A stretch of 8,138 nt of DNA, taken from the NCBI GenBank assembly GCA_026999335.1, contig JALTPW010000804.1, forward strand, positions 1-8,138, written 5' to 3'. This DNA comes from Chromatiales bacterium (GTDB lineage: Bacteria > Pseudomonadota > Gammaproteobacteria > SZUA-152). The notes below the pieces were generated by a model. That model had not been told where the DNA came from and ran no database searches. It saw only the letters and a list, made by a program, of their open reading frames with translations. The stretch's first letter is position 1, and each line of letters begins with the position of its first letter. A program made the position numbers and the translations under genes. Below, one piece after another: positions 6,225 to 8,138 of the stretch.

Positions 6225-6352
6225 GTCTATCCTCTATTGCGTTATTGCAGGCCATCGCCCGCACCAACCGGGTGAAGAAGGGAAAGCATCGCAGTTATGT
6301 GATGGATTACATTGGTTTGACCCATAACCTGACCGAGGCGGCGGGAACATAA
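6225..6352 (+). pseudogene. Truncated remnant of a type I restriction HsdR subunit
   Basis: The frame ending at the TAA of 6350-6352 reads LLQAIARTNRVKKGKHRSYV and then MDYIGLTHNLTEA. This is the helicase motif VI region (QAIARTNR) of HsdR-type restriction subunits plus the following VDYIG segment. In a full protein this lies well over 500 residues from the N-terminus and is followed by a long C-terminal helical region. Here it stops 24 residues after motif VI, and nothing upstream matches: the frame runs back into the hairpin DNA of the foldback element. It is a fragment of about 40 codons with both ends missing. It is on the same strand as the intact-looking hsdR that begins 900 bases further on, so it may be a relic of an earlier or duplicated restriction locus. 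Family call fairly sure; history is inference. Confidence 0.75.
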
Positions 6353-6555
6353 TTCATAATTTGCATAATTTAGATCATAACCATTTGATTAATAACTAAT
6401 TAGTCAATTTAATGTTTATTCCGTGCTATTACCAGTACTACTAAATACAAAAGTCATACCCAAAAACGCATCTTTTCATCTACCTGTTATTGTCGATAAT
6501 ATCATTTTTTATGCTATATTAATATTTAATACAACTGGTTGATGAGGTTAAAGCC
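6353..6555. other. AT-rich intergenic region before parDE
   Basis: No coding frame is supported. The sequence is strongly AT-rich. CATAATTT occurs twice (6355-6362 and 6364-6371), and ACTAATTAGT (6395-6404) is a perfect palindrome. The distal end holds the likely parDE promoter. No terminator for the hsdR remnant is visible. Confidence 0.6.
6490..6525 (+). promoter_or_regulatory. Likely parDE promoter with overlapping palindromic operator
   Basis: TGCTATATT at 6512-6520 is an extended -10 box (TG, one base, TATATT). A weak -35 candidate, TTGTCG, lies at 6490-6495 with a long spacer of 19 bases, which is acceptable for an extended -10. ATATTAATAT (6516-6525) is a perfect 10-bp palindrome overlapping the -10. 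ParD-type antitoxins usually repress their own operon from such a site. The antitoxin ATG follows about 30 bases later. The boxes are seen; their use is inferred. Confidence 0.4.
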
Positions 6556-6801
6556 ATGGCAAGAAATACATCGGTGACATTAGGCGAGCATTTTGACGAC
6601 TTTGTGCTTGAAAAAATCAATGCAGGGCGCTTTCAATCGGTGAGTGAGGTTGTGCGTGCAGGCTTGCGTAAGTTAGAAGAAGACGAAATAAAGCTGCAAG
6701 CACTCAGGGATAAGCTGCAAGCGGGAGAGGATAGCCCATTGGTCGATGCTTTTAATGGTGAAAAATTTATTGAGGCGCTGCATAAAAAACACCTCAAATG
6801 A
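6556..6801 (+). CDS. parD: Antitoxin of the ParD family
   Basis: An 81-residue antitoxin that binds and neutralises the ParE toxin encoded next to it, and in this family also represses the operon. The N-terminus MARNTSVTLGEHFDDFVLEKI followed by GRFQSVSEVVRAGLRKLEE is the ribbon-helix-helix DNA-binding domain of the ParD/CC2985 type (about residues 1-42). The C-terminal half, EIKLQALRDKLQAGEDSP to the end, is the flexible toxin-binding part. GAGG at 6544-6547, eight bases before the ATG, is a good ribosome site. The base composition is poorer in GC than that of the isc genes, in keeping with a mobile module. It is ten bases from parE and on the same strand, giving the usual antitoxin-first order. 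Confidence 0.93.
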   Translation: MARNTSVTLGEHFDDFVLEKINAGRFQSVSEVVRAGLRKLEEDEIKLQALRDKLQAGEDSPLVDAFNGEKFIEALHKKHLK

Positions 6802-6811
6802 TCCTTAGCAA

Positions 6812-7108
6812 ATGACTATAAAATATCGTATTAGAGCGCTTGCACAGGCCGACCTTGAATCAATTTGGCTTTATACTCGTGAAGAGTGGGGTGCCGCGCA
6901 GGCTGACACTTACCTTAAATCATTGATACAACGCTTTGAGTGGCTGGCAGAAAACTTCACACTGGGCAAGCCACGGGATGATATTAAACAGGGGTACTTC
7001 TGTTTTCCCGAAGGCATGCACCTTATTTTCTATATAATAAAAAACAATCATGTCGAGATAATCGGCATACCCCATCAACGTATGGATACTATCGAGTACT
7101 TAGCATGA
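6812..7108 (+). CDS. parE: Toxin of the ParE/RelE superfamily
   Basis: A 98-residue toxin of the ParE branch. Visible family features: the N-terminal strand-helix YRIRALAQADLESIWLYTREEWG; the middle GKPRDDIKQGYFCFPEGMHLIFYII, which closely follows the ParE pattern G.PRDDI..GY..FP.G.H.IFY; and the C-terminal strand and tail VEIIGIPHQRMDTIEYL with the conserved HQRMD. ParE toxins typically poison DNA gyrase, and the RelE fold relatives cut mRNA; ParE is favoured by the HQRMD tail and the ParD partner. Nothing suggests inactivation: no frameshift, stop or missing core motif. The ribosome site is weak, so translation probably depends on parD upstream, keeping toxin below antitoxin. The pair lies between a dead hsdR fragment and an hsdR gene, so it may stabilise this restriction locus. 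Confidence 0.93.
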   Translation: MTIKYRIRALAQADLESIWLYTREEWGAAQADTYLKSLIQRFEWLAENFTLGKPRDDIKQGYFCFPEGMHLIFYIIKNNHVEIIGIPHQRMDTIEYLA

Positions 7109-7175
7109 GATTACGGTGATATGAAAGGGATGTTAAAAGCGTTAAGTTCAAAGAAGATTCGCGGGTAAAACCCCG

Positions 7176-7206
7176 ACTATTCTGCATTTAATGCGTTTAG
7201 AATAGT
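7176..7206. repeat. Stem-loop between parE and hsdR
   Basis: ACTATTCT (7176-7183) pairs perfectly with AGAATAGT (7199-7206), and the loop contains a second small stem, GCAT (7184-7187) with ATGC (7191-7194). A smaller hairpin, CGGG (7162-7165) with CCCG (7172-7175), stands just before. No T-run follows, so a terminator is not supported. A regulatory site for hsdR is possible because it overlaps the tentative -35. Confidence 0.4.
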
Positions 7207-7225
7207 TAAATCTCATGGCTAATAT
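7197..7225 (+). promoter_or_regulatory. Tentative hsdR promoter
   Basis: TTAGAA (7197-7202) and TAATAT (7220-7225) are separated by 17 bases, the right spacing, but match the consensus boxes only in part. Transcription from here would begin shortly before the hsdR ribosome site. Read-through from parDE is an equally good explanation, since no terminator lies between. Confidence 0.22.
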
Positions 7226-7246
7226 AAAAGCGCAATTAGGGCAGTT

Positions 7247-8138
7247 ATGACGACAAAAGAAAACCAAATAGAACAAGGCCTGATCGCCAAGCTAAAAGAC
7301 CTCAAATACACCTATCGCGAAGACATCCGCGACAAGGCGGCACTTGAGCAAAACTTCCGCCAGAAATTCGAGGCACTAAACCGCGTCAACCTTACCGATG
7401 CCGAATTCGCTCGTCTACGTGATGAAATCATCACCGCCGATGTTTTCACAGCAGCGCAAAAGCTGCGGGAAAAGAATCTGTTTCTGCGTGAAGACGGAAC
7501 TCCGCTGGAATTTACCCTGGTCAATATCAGAGACTGGTGCAAAAACGACTTTGAAGTCATCAATCAACTTCGCATCAATACCGATAACAGCCACCACCGT
7601 TATGATGTCATCCTGCTCATCAATGGTGTGCCGGTGGTGCAGATCGAACTAAAAACCCTGCAAATCAGCCCACGCCGTGCCATGGAGCAAATCGTTACCT
7701 ACAAAAATGACCCCGGCAACGGTTATAGCAACACGCTGCTTTGTTTTATGCAGTTGTTTATTGTCAGTAACGAAGGCGACACCCGCTACTTCGCTAACAA
7801 CCCCAACCAGCATTTCAGCTTTAATGCGGAAGAACGCTTTTTGCCGATCTACCAACATGCCGACAAAGCCAATAAAAAAATCGCCCACCTGCATGATTTT
7901 GCCGACGACTTCCTCGCCAAATGCACCCTGGGAAAATTGATTAGTCGCTACATGGTGCTGGTGCAGAGCGAGCAAAAAATGCTCATCATGCGCCCTTATC
8001 AAATCTATGCAGTCAAGGCGATTGTTGATGCCATCCATCAGAATCGTGGTAACGGCTATATCTGGCACACCACCGGCAGCGGTAAAACCCTCACCTCATT
8101 CAAAACATCGACCCTGCTCAAAGACAACCCCGACATTG
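7247..8138 (+). CDS. hsdR: Type I restriction enzyme R subunit HsdR (5' part, runs off the window)
   Basis: The motor and nuclease subunit of a type I restriction-modification complex; with HsdM and HsdS it translocates foreign DNA using ATP and cuts it. The frame is open for 297 codons to the window end. The PD-(D/E)xK nuclease domain shows Asp120 (HHRYDVILLINGVP), Glu134 and Lys136 (VVQIELKTL), and the associated QxxxY motif Gln148-Tyr152 (EQIVTY). The helicase part begins at RPYQIYAVKAI (249-259), with Gln252, and reaches Walker A HTTGSGKT at 274-281 (Lys280). AGGG at 7238-7241 is a well-placed ribosome site. An 11-codon frame, 7215-7250, ends in ATGA overlap with this start and could couple translation, but may be chance. 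hsdM and hsdS are not upstream in this window, so they should lie downstream or be missing. The resemblance is to EcoR124I-type HsdR; the type I subgroup is not certain. Confidence 0.93.
   Translation, partial: MTTKENQIEQGLIAKLKDLKYTYREDIRDKAALEQNFRQKFEALNRVNLTDAEFARLRDEIITADVFTAAQKLREKNLFLREDGTPLEFTLVNIRDWCKNDFEVINQLRINTDNSHHRYDVILLINGVPVVQIELKTLQISPRRAMEQIVTYKNDPGNGYSNTLLCFMQLFIVSNEGDTRYFANNPNQHFSFNAEERFLPIYQHADKANKKIAHLHDFADDFLAKCTLGKLISRYMVLVQSEQKMLIMRPYQIYAVKAIVDAIHQNRGNGYIWHTTGSGKTLTSFKTSTLLKDNPDI

Noticed and set aside
6134..6352. A 72-residue frame with a GTG start read as a gene
   Set aside because: Its first 30 or so residues come from the inverted-repeat hairpin and terminal repeat of the foldback element, and only the end matches HsdR. 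It is a chimera of repeat DNA and a pseudogene fragment.
7649..8068. A 139-residue minus-strand frame
   Set aside because: It is the antisense of the hsdR nuclease region and shows no motif of its own.

Overview
The window looks like a piece of a gammaproteobacterial chromosome. The evidence is a complete iscS-iscU-iscA-hscB-hscA-fdx cluster in the order typical of Gammaproteobacteria. Its proteins align end to end with the Escherichia coli ones from memory: the HscA N-terminus MALLQISEPG is the same, IscU ligands fall at the same residue numbers, IscA has the same length, and the ferredoxin cysteines are in the same places. The cluster is GC-rich, while both flanks are visibly AT-richer and carry accessory genes. 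I cannot name a genus.

Layout. (1) Positions 1-575: the tail of an unrecognised gene, overlapping by ATGA a small AT-rich gene for an L,D-transpeptidase-like (YkuD-type) protein. (2) Positions 576-766: a gap with no iscR and no convincing promoter. (3) Positions 767-5638: the isc operon, all on the + strand with short gaps or overlaps. IscS supplies sulfur, IscU is the scaffold, IscA is an A-type carrier, HscB and HscA are the co-chaperone and chaperone pair that releases clusters from IscU, and Fdx supplies electrons. iscX does not follow fdx. (4) Positions 5688-6224: a 537-bp non-coding foldback element with perfect 20-bp terminal inverted repeats, internal arms that also pair, and several nested hairpins. 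(5) About 6225-6352: a broken remnant of a type I restriction HsdR subunit. (6) Positions 6353-6555: an AT-rich gap holding the likely promoter of (7) a parDE toxin-antitoxin pair (6556-7108). (8) Positions 7109-7246: a short gap with a stem-loop. (9) From 7247 to the window end: the 5' part of an apparently intact hsdR, with nuclease and Walker A motifs.

How it fits together: a housekeeping Fe-S operon is flanked on both sides by accessory DNA. The right side looks like a defence hotspot: a dead hsdR fragment, a toxin-antitoxin module and a second hsdR in tandem, bordered by a foldback element. The most distinctive items are the foldback element, the hsdR remnant and parDE arrangement, a CxxCxC cysteine cluster in the HscA ATPase domain, and the lack of iscR and iscX at their usual places. 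I see no clear evidence of a wholly new system.
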